From: JBBQWR01 sp038210495 | GTDB taxonomy: Bacteria > Planctomycetota > Planctomycetia > Pirellulales > DATAWG01 | Reading direction: 5' to 3' | Length of the DNA stretch: 64,000 nucleotides | Assembly: GCA_038210495.1 (NCBI GenBank) | Contig: JBBQWR010000029.1 | Span: 1 to 64,000 of the forward strand | Shown here: positions 27,243 through 35,650 of the stretch, piece after piece | Numbering within the stretch: position 1 is the first letter of the stretch | How the letters are laid out: each line of letters starts with the position of its first letter | Notes under the pieces: model-generated | The model's input: the letters and a program-made list of their open reading frames with translations, nothing else | Told to the model about the DNA's origin: nothing | Databases searched by the model: none | Position numbers and translations under genes: made by a program

Positions 27243-27830
27243 ATGAAACGTCTGTTTGATTTGCTCGTAGCCATGATAGGACTACTGCTGATTTGGCCCT
27301 TACTCCTGATAATTGGCATTGCCGTCTGCTGCGATTCCCGTGGGCCGATGTTGTTTCTTCAAACGCGGATGGGGCGCGGTTTTCGGCCCTTTTTGATTTA
27401 CAAGTTTCGCACGATGGTCGTCGACGCTTCCAAACTCGGCGCCCAAATTACCGCCGGCAACGATCCGCGCATCACGCGCGTTGGTCAGTTCCTCAGAAAG
27501 TGGAAGCTCGATGAATTGCCGCAATTGTTCAACGTTCTCAAGGGCGACATGAGCCTCGTGGGACCCCGGCCCGAGGTTCCTCGATATGTCGAGATGTTTC
27601 GCGACGACTATGCGTGCGTGCTTTCGGTCCGGCCCGGCCTGACCGATCCGGCGACCGTCAAGTATCGCGATGAATCCGCGCTGCTCGCCGCGAGCGAAAA
27701 CCCCGAGGCGACCTACGTCGAGCAGATTCTGCCGGACAAGATCGCGCTGGCGAAGAATTATGTCGCCCATGCTTCGCTGCTGTACGATTTGAATTTGATT
27801 TGGAAAACACTTTTGCGCGTGATCCGTTAG
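27243..27830 (+). CDS. Initiating sugar-1-phosphate transferase (bacterial sugar transferase)
   Basis: A 195-residue monotopic phosphoglycosyl transferase; TTG 27240 just before ATG 27243 is an alternative. An N-terminal hydrophobic helix (LLVAMIGLLLIWPLLLIIGI) is followed by the catalytic core: LIYKFRTMVVDA with the Arg-Thr motif, RVGQFLRKWKLDELPQL with the Asp-Glu pair, and GDMSLVGPRPEVP. It has only the core domain, as in WecP/PglC-type enzymes. It starts repeat-unit synthesis by moving a sugar-1-phosphate from UDP-sugar to undecaprenyl phosphate. The preceding 69 bases and the following 60 are non-coding. Confidence 0.9.
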   Translation: MKRLFDLLVAMIGLLLIWPLLLIIGIAVCCDSRGPMLFLQTRMGRGFRPFLIYKFRTMVVDASKLGAQITAGNDPRITRVGQFLRKWKLDELPQLFNVLKGDMSLVGPRPEVPRYVEMFRDDYACVLSVRPGLTDPATVKYRDESALLAASENPEATYVEQILPDKIALAKNYVAHASLLYDLNLIWKTLLRVIR

Positions 27831-27890
27831 AGCCTGCCGTTTCGTGGCGGTGGCGCCGGACCGTCCCCATTTCCCGTTCGCGATTTCCAC

Positions 27891-29201
27891 ATGCTAAAAG
27901 ATTTGATTCAGAATAAGTCGGCGAAAGTCGGCGTCGTCGGGCTCGGCTATGTCGGCATTCCGCTGATTCAGGCGTTCGTCAAAGCCGGCTTCAGCACGAT
28001 GGGCTTCGACATCGATCAGAAGAAAATCGACCGGCTACTGGCCGGCGAAAGCTACATCGGCCACATCCCCTCGGCGTGGATCGCCGAGATCGTCGACACG
28101 AAGCGATTCGTGCCGACCGCCGACATGCGCCGCTTGAGCGAGGCCGATGCGATTTTGATCTGCGTCCCAACTCCCCTCAGTGAAAGTCGCGATCCCGACC
28201 TCAGCTATATCGAAACGACGGCCAAGCAAATCGCCGCCGTACTCCGGCCCGGCCAATTGATCGTGCTGGAGAGCACCACCTATCCGGGCACTACGCGCGA
28301 CGTCGTGCTTCCGATCCTCGAAGCGGGCGGCCTCAAAGTGGGCAAGGATTTTTTCTTGGCCTATAGCCCCGAGCGCGAAGACCCGGGCAATCCGAACTTT
28401 TCGGCCAGTGGGATTCCGAAAGTCGTTGGCGGAATCAACCCGCAGAGCTCCGAACTGGCGCAAGCTCTGTACGGTCATGCGGTCGTCCAGATCGTGCCGG
28501 TCGCCAATTGCGAAGTTGCCGAGGCGTGCAAGATCCTCGAGAACACGTATCGCTCGGTCAACATCGCGATGGTCAACGAGCTCAAGGTGCTATTCGATCG
28601 GATCGGTTTGGATGTTTGGGACGTGATCGAAGCGGCCAAGACCAAGCCATTTGGGTTCCAAGCCTTTTATCCTGGGCCCGGCTTGGGCGGCCATTGCATT
28701 CCGATCGACCCGTTTTATTTGAGCTGGGTCGCGCGCAAGCACGGCATGATCACCCGGTTCATCGAGCTTGCTGGCGAGATCAACACTAGCATGCCGCTGT
28801 ATGTGATTCACCGTCTGACCGCCGCGCTCAACGACATTGGCAAACCGGTCCGCGGCAGCAAGATTCTGATCCTTGGCATCGCCTATAAGAAAGACGTCGA
28901 CGACCCGCGCGAAAGCCCATCGTTCGAGCTCATGGAATTGCTCATGGATCGCGGCGCGGAGTTAAGTTACAACGATCCGCACGTGCCGAAATTGCCCAAG
29001 ATGCGGCATCATCGGTCGTTGAAACTCGACAGCCGACCGCTCGAGCCGGATTTCTTGGCGAGCCACGATTGCGTGCTGATCGCAACCGACCACTCGGCGT
29101 ACGACTACGAGTCGATCGTCATGCACTCGCGGCTAATCATCGATACTCGCAACGCCACGAAGAACGTCAAAGTCGGCCGCGAAAAGATTGTGAAGGCTTA
29201 G
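27891..29201 (+). CDS. UDP-N-acetyl-hexosamine 6-dehydrogenase
   Basis: A 436-residue UDP-sugar dehydrogenase. The NAD-binding N-terminus KVGVVGLGYVGIPLIQAF, VPTPLSESRDPDLSYI and LESTTYPGTTRDVV are followed by the catalytic block NTYRSVNIAMVNEL and FYPGPGLGGHCIPIDPFY, whose Cys (about 268) forms the thioester. The C-terminal domain begins ILILGIAYKKDVDDPRESP. The pattern fits the WbpA/TviB/WecC branch (UDP-GlcNAc or UDP-ManNAc to the uronic acid) rather than UDP-glucose dehydrogenase. It is the last plus-strand gene of the polysaccharide locus; mnmA converges on it with only 28 bases between stops. Confidence 0.88.
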   Translation: MLKDLIQNKSAKVGVVGLGYVGIPLIQAFVKAGFSTMGFDIDQKKIDRLLAGESYIGHIPSAWIAEIVDTKRFVPTADMRRLSEADAILICVPTPLSESRDPDLSYIETTAKQIAAVLRPGQLIVLESTTYPGTTRDVVLPILEAGGLKVGKDFFLAYSPEREDPGNPNFSASGIPKVVGGINPQSSELAQALYGHAVVQIVPVANCEVAEACKILENTYRSVNIAMVNELKVLFDRIGLDVWDVIEAAKTKPFGFQAFYPGPGLGGHCIPIDPFYLSWVARKHGMITRFIELAGEINTSMPLYVIHRLTAALNDIGKPVRGSKILILGIAYKKDVDDPRESPSFELMELLMDRGAELSYNDPHVPKLPKMRHHRSLKLDSRPLEPDFLASHDCVLIATDHSAYDYESIVMHSRLIIDTRNATKNVKVGREKIVKA

Positions 29202-29229
29202 CGTTCGTGCTTCATCGAACGGCCATGAA

Positions 29230-30438
29230 TCACTCGATCCAGCCGCCGCCGAGGACGCGGTCGTCGGAATAACAGACAACCGCTTGGCCTGGAGCGACGC
29301 CGTTCTGAGGCTCGTCGAATTGCACCTGAAAGCTATGGGCCGACGTCGGTTCCAGGGTGGCGGGAACTGCCCGGCTATTGTAGCGGATCTGCGCTAGGCA
29401 GCGCCGAGGCGCGGTTGGTGGCTCGACGAGCCAATTCGCCAGGTGCGCGGTTAACGACATTCGCCTCAGTTCGTCGCGCGTGCCGATCACGACACGCCGT
29501 GAGTCGGATTCAAGTCGCACGACATAGCGAGGCTCGCCGAACGCAATTCCCAAGCCCTTGCGCTGGCCGATCGTGAACGACTCCAGTCCCTCGTGATGGC
29601 CGACCACCGTGCCGTCGGTCAAGACGATCTCGCCGGCCGACGAGGGCCGCGCTCCCCGGCGACGAACGAATTCGGCATGTTCGCCACTGTTGACAAAGCA
29701 GATTTCTTGGCTGTCCTTCTTCTCGGCGACGCGCAGGCCAATCTGCCGGGCGAGGTCGCGTATCTCGGCCTTTCTGTAGCCGCCGACCGGTAGCATCATT
29801 CGCGGCAGACATTGTCGGTCGACGCCAAATAGGACGTACGACTGATCTTTTGAAGCGTCTAAACCGCGCCGCAGCGTCATGGTCGGCGTACCGTCCATCG
29901 CGCGATCGCCCGATTCGATGCGGGCATAATGACCGGTGGCGACGAACTCGGCCCCGATGCTATCCGCGTATTCGAACAGCTTGCCGAATTTCAGCCAGTT
30001 GTTGCACATCACACACGGATTGGGCGTTCGAGCCGATTGGTATTCGGACACGAAGTAATCGATAATCCGGCCAAACTCGGCCGACATATCAATCGCATAA
30101 AACGGAATCTCAAGCCGATCGGCGACCCGGCGAGCGTCGGCCGCATCGCTCGCGCTGCAGCAGCCCTGTTTGTGGTCGGCGCGAGCCGAAATCACCGGAA
30201 GCCGGAATGAAGAGGCGCTGCTGCGGGCAGTCTCGGCTCCGGCGTCTGCCTCCCGCTCCCGACTCCCGTCTCCCGACTCCCGACTTCCCTTTTCCGACTC
30301 CCGACTACCACACGCCGTCTCGACCGTTTCGCCATGCCGCATGAACACGCCGACGACGTCGTGGCCCGCCGCGCGCAGCAAATGCGCCGCGACGCTGCTG
30401 TCGACGCCGCCCGACATGGCTAACACGATTCGAGACAT
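29230..30438 (-). CDS. mnmA: tRNA-specific 2-thiouridylase MnmA
   Basis: A 402-residue protein; ATG at 30438 gives MSRIVLAMSGGVDSS with the ATP PP-loop. It makes the 2-thio group of the wobble uridine in Lys, Glu and Gln tRNAs. NPCVMCNNWLKFGKLF carries the first catalytic Cys and KKDSQEICFVN the second; GHHEGLESFTIGQRKGLG is also conserved. Odd feature: after VGVFMRHGE lies an insert of about 50 residues containing a repeated GSRES(E/G) heptad. It is encoded by the 7-bp tandem repeat (GACTCCC) found at several non-coding places nearby. The frame and downstream motifs are intact, so the enzyme probably tolerates the insert. Confidence 0.92.
   Translation of the reverse strand: MSRIVLAMSGGVDSSVAAHLLRAAGHDVVGVFMRHGETVETACGSRESEKGSRESGDGSREREADAGAETARSSASSFRLPVISARADHKQGCCSASDAADARRVADRLEIPFYAIDMSAEFGRIIDYFVSEYQSARTPNPCVMCNNWLKFGKLFEYADSIGAEFVATGHYARIESGDRAMDGTPTMTLRRGLDASKDQSYVLFGVDRQCLPRMMLPVGGYRKAEIRDLARQIGLRVAEKKDSQEICFVNSGEHAEFVRRRGARPSSAGEIVLTDGTVVGHHEGLESFTIGQRKGLGIAFGEPRYVVRLESDSRRVVIGTRDELRRMSLTAHLANWLVEPPTAPRRCLAQIRYNSRAVPATLEPTSAHSFQVQFDEPQNGVAPGQAVVCYSDDRVLGGGWIE
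30250..30307. repeat. GACTCCC heptamer repeats inside mnmA
   Basis: About eight imperfect copies of the 7-bp unit GACTCCC (GGGAGTC on the other strand) lie within the mnmA coding region. Three units make 21 bp, so the protein shows a seven-residue period (GSRESEK, GSRESGD, GSREREA). The same unit occurs outside genes at 31427, 31664, 33299 and 35245. Confidence 0.85.
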
Positions 30439-30531
30439 GGGGTGACGCCGTTGCGCGAAAGAGTAAACGGTCAAACCAGCGGCGATCCGGATGTGTTTGG
30501 CGACGATCGAATTTGGCCGGGGCCCCTTGGT

Positions 30532-30822
30532 TCAGCCGCCGATCATGACCGTGGGAGCGCCCAAAACGATTGCCCCGCCGTGGGCACAGGAGTCGCCCAT
30601 GCGAGCCGCGGGCTTGCCGCCAATCATGACCGTGGCCGAGCCTTTGAGGATCGAGTCGGGTGGACCGACGCAGGTGCACATATCGCCCATCCGCGCCGCG
30701 GGCAAACCGGCGATGAGCACGGTCAATCCACCGGGCGGCAAGATCGGGCCGCCGACGTGCGGCACGAGCACGGTAACGGCCGGACAAGCGTGCATGTCGC
30801 TGACGCGCGCGGCGGGAGGCAT
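30532..30822 (-). CDS. PAAR-domain protein
   Basis: A 96-residue protein made almost wholly of a PAAR domain: MPPAARVSDMHACP, then GLPAARMGDMCTC and GKPAARMGDSCAHGGAIV, ending with TVMIGG. The repeated PAAR-containing hairpins and the Cys/His residues that bind the tip metal are present. PAAR proteins cap the VgrG spike of type VI secretion systems or similar contractile injection machines and may deliver effectors. There are no VgrG, Hcp or toxin genes within the window, and it lies 93 bases upstream of mnmA on the same strand. Its partner machine must be elsewhere, or it is an orphan. Confidence 0.85.
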   Translation of the reverse strand: MPPAARVSDMHACPAVTVLVPHVGGPILPPGGLTVLIAGLPAARMGDMCTCVGPPDSILKGSATVMIGGKPAARMGDSCAHGGAIVLGAPTVMIGG

Positions 30823-30991
30823 GGGAAGCAGTCTTTCGGCAAAATGGAAACGTTCGCAATCGACTTCGCGTTGCTCGTGAACGTCAAGTCAGTATTTTAC
30901 TTCATCCCACATCGCCGGTAAACCTCCGAGCTTGGCCTGTATCGACGATCGCGGCTCGAATTGACCGTTCTAGCTACGACGCGCGAGGACG

Positions 30992-31411
30992 TCATTTCTT
31001 GACCCGGAGCATGAGAACCGGGATGTCGACTTGGTGTTGGACCCGGTTGGCTGTCGTGCCGAAGATCAGGTCGGCGACAAGGCCGTGGCCATGAGTGGCC
31101 ATGGCGATCAGATCGCAGCGTTTTGCGGCGACGCATTTGACGATCTCGGCCACCGGGTCGCCAAAGGCCAAATGCGATTCCACGCTAAAGCCCTCGGCCG
31201 CCAATTCCCCTTGGCGTCTCGCCAAATATTGCAAGTCAGCGGTGATCTCGGGCGAGACGGCGTCGGTCTTATGCAATCGCGCCGCCCAACCGTCGGCGAC
31301 GTGCAATAAATGCAACCGAGCCTGCGTCAGTCTGGCCAAATCACGAATGTGCCGCAGGATGGTTTCATCCGCCACGGTGGTGTCGAGCGTGACGAGAATG
31401 CGTTGGTACAT
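30992..31411 (-). CDS. Universal stress protein UspA family
   Basis: A 139-residue single Usp domain. It starts YQRILVTLDTTVADETILRH, where the Asp binds nucleotide in ATP-binding members, and includes LHLLHVADGW and CDLIAMATHGHGLVADLIFGTTANRVQHQ. The usual glycine-rich ATP motif is only partly kept (GHG...GTT), so nucleotide binding is uncertain. It is probably a cytoplasmic stress-response protein. Upstream of its ATG, from 31427, is a block of GGGAGTC heptamers that separates it from the Nramp gene. Confidence 0.85.
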   Translation of the reverse strand: MYQRILVTLDTTVADETILRHIRDLARLTQARLHLLHVADGWAARLHKTDAVSPEITADLQYLARRQGELAAEGFSVESHLAFGDPVAEIVKCVAAKRCDLIAMATHGHGLVADLIFGTTANRVQHQVDIPVLMLRVKK

Positions 31412-31426
31412 GGGAGAGGAAGAAAG

Positions 31427-31497
31427 TCGGAAGTCGGGAGACGGGAGTCGGGAGACGGGAGTCGGGAGTCGGGACTCGGGAGTCGGGAGTCGGGAGT
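31427..31497. repeat. GGGAGTC heptamer tandem array
   Basis: Around ten tandem copies of a 7-bp unit, GGGAGTC with variants GGGAGAC and GGGACTC, lie 16 bases upstream of the UspA start codon. A further short piece (CTCCCGACTCCCGAC) is found at 31668-31682, just past the Nramp stop on the complementary strand. Confidence 0.85.
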
Positions 31498-31692
31498 ACG
31501 AACGAGGGCAAACTTTGCTGCGATTGTTTCGCCAAAATTATCTTACCTCGGACGGAGCATAAAGTTACCGGAGTGCTTGGCCAAAGAGTCATGCCCCGGG
31601 GCTTCGGCGAAGCGCCTCCAGCCCGGCCACCCAACCACTTGTCCGTCAATCGAAGATTGACAACTCACTCCCGACTCCCGACTTCGTCCCCT

Positions 31693-33129
31693 TCACCCGC
31701 CGACGATCAGATTCCAAGCTTCGGACAAAGCGCCGGGCAAACCGTAGATGTCCAGCGCCGTAATCAAGATCGCCGAACTCCAGCCGGCGATCAGCAGGAA
31801 CCAGCCGTTCGCGAATCGGCCCATGTAACGTCGGCAACTGGTAAAGTGCATCAGCGGAAACATGGCCAGCGGCAATTGAATCGCCAGCACGACCTGTGTC
31901 AGGTTGACGAGCTGCGTGACCATTACGTCCTTGCGGACGGCCACGATCAATATCGCCGGCACGATGGCCAGCATTCGCGTGATTAATCGCCGCAGCCAGG
32001 GCCGCACGCGCCAGTGCATGAACCCTTCCATCACCACTTGGCCGGCGAGCGTGCCGGTGAGCGTGCTGCTTTGACCGCTCGCCAGCAGCGCCACGGCGAA
32101 CATGACGCTGGCTAGCGTTGTGCCCAACAGCGGCGCAAGCGTGAGATGCGCAATCTGAATCCAGTCGCTGTCGGCGTCGAATCTGACGACCGATCCGTCG
32201 GGCATCGAAACACTTGTATTGCCGAAGAAGACCATCCCAGCCAGGACTAAAATCGCCGCGTTGATGACAAACGCTAGCGACAGAGCGACGACCGAATCCA
32301 AGGCATTAAATTGAATCGCCTTGCGGACCGAGGCGTCGTCGGACTGCAGTTTACGCGATTGAACGAGCGCCGAGTGCAGATACAGATTGTGCGGCATCAC
32401 CGTGGCGCCGACGATGCCGATCGCGAGCGTCGTCATTCGTCCCGGCAAGAGGCTTGGCGAGACGAGAGATCGGCCCAATTCGCCAAAGCTCGGATGCGTG
32501 CTGGGTAGGACGAAAATTTCCACGAAATAGCAGACGCCGATCGTGGCGATCAGCACCACGATCACGGCTTCGATCACGCGCATTCCGAGCCCCTGCAATG
32601 AGAGCAGCAGCAAGACGTCGAAGGCCGTGATGGCGACGGCCCAGGGAAGCGGAATGCCGAATAGTAGATTGATCGCCAGGGCGCTGCCGAGCACCTCGGC
32701 CAGATCGCAGGCTACGATAGCCACTTCGCAAGCGAGCCAATTCGGCCAACGAGTCCAAGCGGGATAATAGTCGCGACAGGCTTGGGCCAAGTCCTTGCCC
32801 ATCACGACTCCCAACCGGGCGGAGCAGATCTGCAACACGACAGCCATCGCGCTGGCGAGTCCGACCACCCAGAGGAGTCCGTACTTGAATAGGGCGCCGG
32901 CCTCCAGATCGGTGGCCCAATTGCCGGGATCCATATAGCCGACGCTAATCAGCATCGCGGGTCCAACGAACGCCCGATAGTGTTTCCAAAACCCGGCCCC
33001 CGAGTGTGGCACCGGAACGGAACCGTGCAGGCCCTCTAGCGATCTGGCCACCGAAGCCAACCCGCCGGGGACGCCAGTCGAAACCGGCTGAATTCCCGGC
33101 AGGCTATCGTTAGGGTTCCGCTGAATCAT
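31693..33129 (-). CDS. mntH: Nramp-family divalent metal transporter
   Basis: A 478-residue polytopic membrane protein with about eleven helices after a soluble N-terminus of 50 residues. VGYMDPGNWATDLEAG carries the TM1 metal-binding Asp67 and Asn70, and GATVMPHNLYLHSALVQS is the TM6 motif with the Ala and Met of metal-selective members. It imports Mn2+ or Fe2+ coupled to protons across the cytoplasmic membrane. I see no MntR box or riboswitch upstream. The 400-base region upstream holds 7-bp repeats instead. Confidence 0.9.
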   Translation of the reverse strand: MIQRNPNDSLPGIQPVSTGVPGGLASVARSLEGLHGSVPVPHSGAGFWKHYRAFVGPAMLISVGYMDPGNWATDLEAGALFKYGLLWVVGLASAMAVVLQICSARLGVVMGKDLAQACRDYYPAWTRWPNWLACEVAIVACDLAEVLGSALAINLLFGIPLPWAVAITAFDVLLLLSLQGLGMRVIEAVIVVLIATIGVCYFVEIFVLPSTHPSFGELGRSLVSPSLLPGRMTTLAIGIVGATVMPHNLYLHSALVQSRKLQSDDASVRKAIQFNALDSVVALSLAFVINAAILVLAGMVFFGNTSVSMPDGSVVRFDADSDWIQIAHLTLAPLLGTTLASVMFAVALLASGQSSTLTGTLAGQVVMEGFMHWRVRPWLRRLITRMLAIVPAILIVAVRKDVMVTQLVNLTQVVLAIQLPLAMFPLMHFTSCRRYMGRFANGWFLLIAGWSSAILITALDIYGLPGALSEAWNLIVGG

Positions 33130-33547
33130 CGGGTTAGGGAGCTTGATCGCCGGCGAAAAACGGGATTTTGTGACCTAGGCAACAGCTTTATCGGCAATCC
33201 AACACAAGATTTTGGGCAATCAAAATAAGTTTAGAAACAAAACCAGCACGGGGCAAGGGCGAGGGAAGGCAGAAGGCAGAAGGCAGAAGGCAGAAGACGG
33301 GAGTCGGGAGTCGGGAGTCGGGAGTCGGGAGTGATGAAGACGCGGCGGCTCCTTTGCCAATCCGTGATTTTTCCGTTCACGCTCCACGCGTCACGCTTCA
33401 CGCCGTCAGTTGCTACCGCCGGAGCCTGTCAGTATATTGATTTTCGAGGGATTCTTACGAAACCCGGCTTGCTGCGTGCATTGCCGATCGACCATTGTCG
33501 GGCCAATTTGGGATCCGGTCGTTTCGAACGGCTGGAGAGTGACTTCC
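33130..33547. other. Divergent intergenic region with two heptamer repeats
   Basis: The 418 bases between the divergent Nramp and FHA genes contain GGCAGAA repeats (about four copies, 33267-33295) running directly into GGGAGTC repeats (about five copies, 33299-33333); both have a 7-base period. The rest has no gene-like frame. A GGAGAG ribosome-binding site for the FHA gene is at the right end. Promoters for both genes should lie here but none is obvious. Confidence 0.6.
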
Positions 33548-34303
33548 ATGAAAGCCAAGTTGGTGATCGTCTCGCCTGAGGTGCAGCCGAACGAGTTTGA
33601 GCTCAAGCTGCCGACGAAGATCGGGCGCGGTCACGAGGCAAAACTCAAACTCGTGCATCCCCTGATTAGCCGGTTGCATTGCGAATTTTTCGAGGACGGC
33701 GATCGAATCATGATTCGCGATCTCGATTCGCTCAATGGCACGTTCGTCAATCAAGAGCGGATCACCGAGGACACGGCCCTGACGTCTGGGGCGACGGTAA
33801 TGATCGGGAGCGTGATGGCCCGAGTGCAAATTGGCGACGATGCCGACCGGTTGCCCCCCGCGGCGGCGATGACCAAAACCGTCGGCGCCACCGAAACCGT
33901 GCGCAAGGCGCCCGAACAATCGGCCGATGCGGCGGCGACAACCCCAGAGGAAGGGACCTTCTGGGAAGAGCAGACCGCGACGGCCGACCACAAGTCGTCG
34001 GAAGGTCTACTCGACTTGGATTTCGACGACGATGAGCCGGCGCACGCGACCCCCGACGCGGCGGCGACAACGAGTGCCGCTCCGAAGTCGCCCAGCGGGT
34101 TGCCTGCTCCAGCGAACGAGCCCGCGACGACGCCGGCTCCGAATTTGGCGCCGCAGCACCCTGCTGCCAAGCCGACCGTTAAACCGGCGGCGAGCGTAGA
34201 CGACGAGTTCAATCTCATTCCGCCTGACGAATTGGCCGACGCCAAACAGGGCGGCTCCCAGGAAGACGCCGACCTGGACGACTTCTTCAAGTCGATCATG
34301 TGA
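33548..34303 (+). CDS. FHA-domain protein
   Basis: A 251-residue protein from ATG 33548, with GGAGAG nine bases upstream; the open frame upstream to 33410 is non-coding. Residues about 5-95 form a forkhead-associated domain: TKIGRGHEAKLKL, HPLISRLHCEFFEDGD (Ser and Arg contact phosphothreonine) and DLDSLNGTFVNQERI. The rest is a low-complexity Ala/Pro/Thr/Asp linker that ends in an acidic tail (DADLDDFFKSIM). The protein probably docks onto a Ser/Thr-kinase phosphorylated partner in the cytoplasm. No kinase or phosphatase gene is adjacent. Confidence 0.88.
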   Translation: MKAKLVIVSPEVQPNEFELKLPTKIGRGHEAKLKLVHPLISRLHCEFFEDGDRIMIRDLDSLNGTFVNQERITEDTALTSGATVMIGSVMARVQIGDDADRLPPAAAMTKTVGATETVRKAPEQSADAAATTPEEGTFWEEQTATADHKSSEGLLDLDFDDDEPAHATPDAAATTSAAPKSPSGLPAPANEPATTPAPNLAPQHPAAKPTVKPAASVDDEFNLIPPDELADAKQGGSQEDADLDDFFKSIM

Positions 34304-34327
34304 CGGAAGTGGCGGCGCTCCAGCCAA

Positions 34328-35233
34328 TTATTTTGCGTTTGCCGCGGCGGGACCGATCACTGGCAACTTGAGCGGCTCCCACAATGAATTCAGCGGGGCG
34401 GCGCCGTTGAATGCCGTCGGTTGCACGGCGCCAGTCGTTGGCCCGCCTCCTGCAATGGCGTCGTCAAAGACGCCCGTCGAGTTTGTTTTCGCGATCGGTT
34501 TGGGCGGGAACGAATGGGGCAAATTGAAAAGTCGCTGCTGCGATACGCGAACCGGCGGCCCGGGTTCGCCATTGGGCTTGTTTGGATCGGCCAGCGGCAC
34601 GTGGAGCGCATCGCCCGCGAACCGGGGATGGTCGTAGATCGAGCCCTCTTGGAATGGGCCCGCGCCGAACACCCATAGGTCTCGGGCCTTGCTCGACACC
34701 GTGTCCGCGCCCGATTGCCATACGGGGGCGCCCGTTTCCCGGTGATAAGCGAACACGGCGATTTTCGCGACCGCTTGCTGGTCGGTCCGCTTGGCTAGCG
34801 CGACTTCCGGCGTCGCGGTGGGCAGGCCGGGCGCGCCCGCCGGCACGCTTGAAAATGTCGGCAGACTGAGCGCGGGCACTCCATACAACAAATCGTGTCG
34901 GTCGGTGCCCACGGCGCCGGCTCGGGCCTCGATGATGAAATCGGCCAGATCGCGTTTGTCTTTGAGCACGCAACCGTTGCCGACCATTTGTTGTCGCAAA
35001 GCGCTGGTCAAATATTCCTTGTCGACCGCGTCGCCCAAGTAGGCCACATCGAGAAACACTTCTTTCCCGGCGAGCAGACCGAAATCGATACGGCTGACGG
35101 CGCGATCGATCGCGTCGGAAACGAGCAACTGCTCGGTGGCCGTCCGCTTGGTATCCGTCCAGCGCGTGGTTCCGCAACCGGCGAGGCCGGATAGCAGTAA
35201 TGCGAGCAGGAGGTAGGCGGGGGGGCGGAACAT
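34328..35233 (-). CDS. Predicted lipoprotein of unknown function
   Basis: A 301-residue protein from ATG 35233. A lipoprotein signal MFRPPAYLLLALLLSGLAGC puts the lipidated cysteine at position 20. The next segment, RTATEQLLVSDAIDRAVSRIDF and EVFLDVAYLGDAVDKEYL, looks like a conserved domain seen in other planctomycete lipoproteins, and the last third is Pro-rich and probably disordered. The longer open frame upstream is made of heptamer repeat translated in frame and is not real protein. It converges on the FHA gene, with stops 24 bases apart. The function is unknown; it probably sits in the outer or inner membrane facing the periplasm. Confidence 0.75.
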   Translation of the reverse strand: MFRPPAYLLLALLLSGLAGCGTTRWTDTKRTATEQLLVSDAIDRAVSRIDFGLLAGKEVFLDVAYLGDAVDKEYLTSALRQQMVGNGCVLKDKRDLADFIIEARAGAVGTDRHDLLYGVPALSLPTFSSVPAGAPGLPTATPEVALAKRTDQQAVAKIAVFAYHRETGAPVWQSGADTVSSKARDLWVFGAGPFQEGSIYDHPRFAGDALHVPLADPNKPNGEPGPPVRVSQQRLFNLPHSFPPKPIAKTNSTGVFDDAIAGGGPTTGAVQPTAFNGAAPLNSLWEPLKLPVIGPAAANAK

Positions 35234-35244
35234 TGGGAGAGAAA

Positions 35245-35291
35245 GTAGTCGGGAGACGGGAGATGGGAGACGGGAGTCGGGAGTCGGGAGT
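35245..35291. repeat. GGGAGTC heptamer tandem array
   Basis: About six copies of the GGGAGTC/GGGAGAC unit end only 12 bases upstream of the lipoprotein start codon, so they occupy its likely 5' untranslated region or promoter. The remaining bases up to 35650 contain no recognisable gene or structured site. Confidence 0.8.
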
Positions 35292-35650
35292 GACGAGGAA
35301 ACGAGGTGGCCGATAACGATACAGGTTATTGGGGTCGATGGATTGAGCTTCACGGGGCCGAGGGATGAGGCAACCGGATGTGGTTGCTTGGCGACGCTTG
35401 ACGGCGAGGCTGGCCCTTCGTGAGCGGCCGGAGTATAGCGGCGCGGGGCGATGGTTAGAACGGCGATTCGCGGCTGCCGCTGCCTCAGACAAGCCAAGAG
35501 CTTGTGTCGCCATGACTTAGCGATTTGTGGTGGGCGGCGCTGTTGGCGCGGATCGGACCGCTGCGGGCGAATTAGGTAAGTTCGATATCGCGCGCGGCGG
35601 CGATTTTGAATTAGCGCAGCGACGAATGAGCCGATTGACTGTCAGCTGCT

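Noticed and set aside
31427..31497. Possible CRISPR or minisatellite-coded protein
   Set aside because: The unit is only seven bases and without spacers; the open frames across it are by-products of the repeat.
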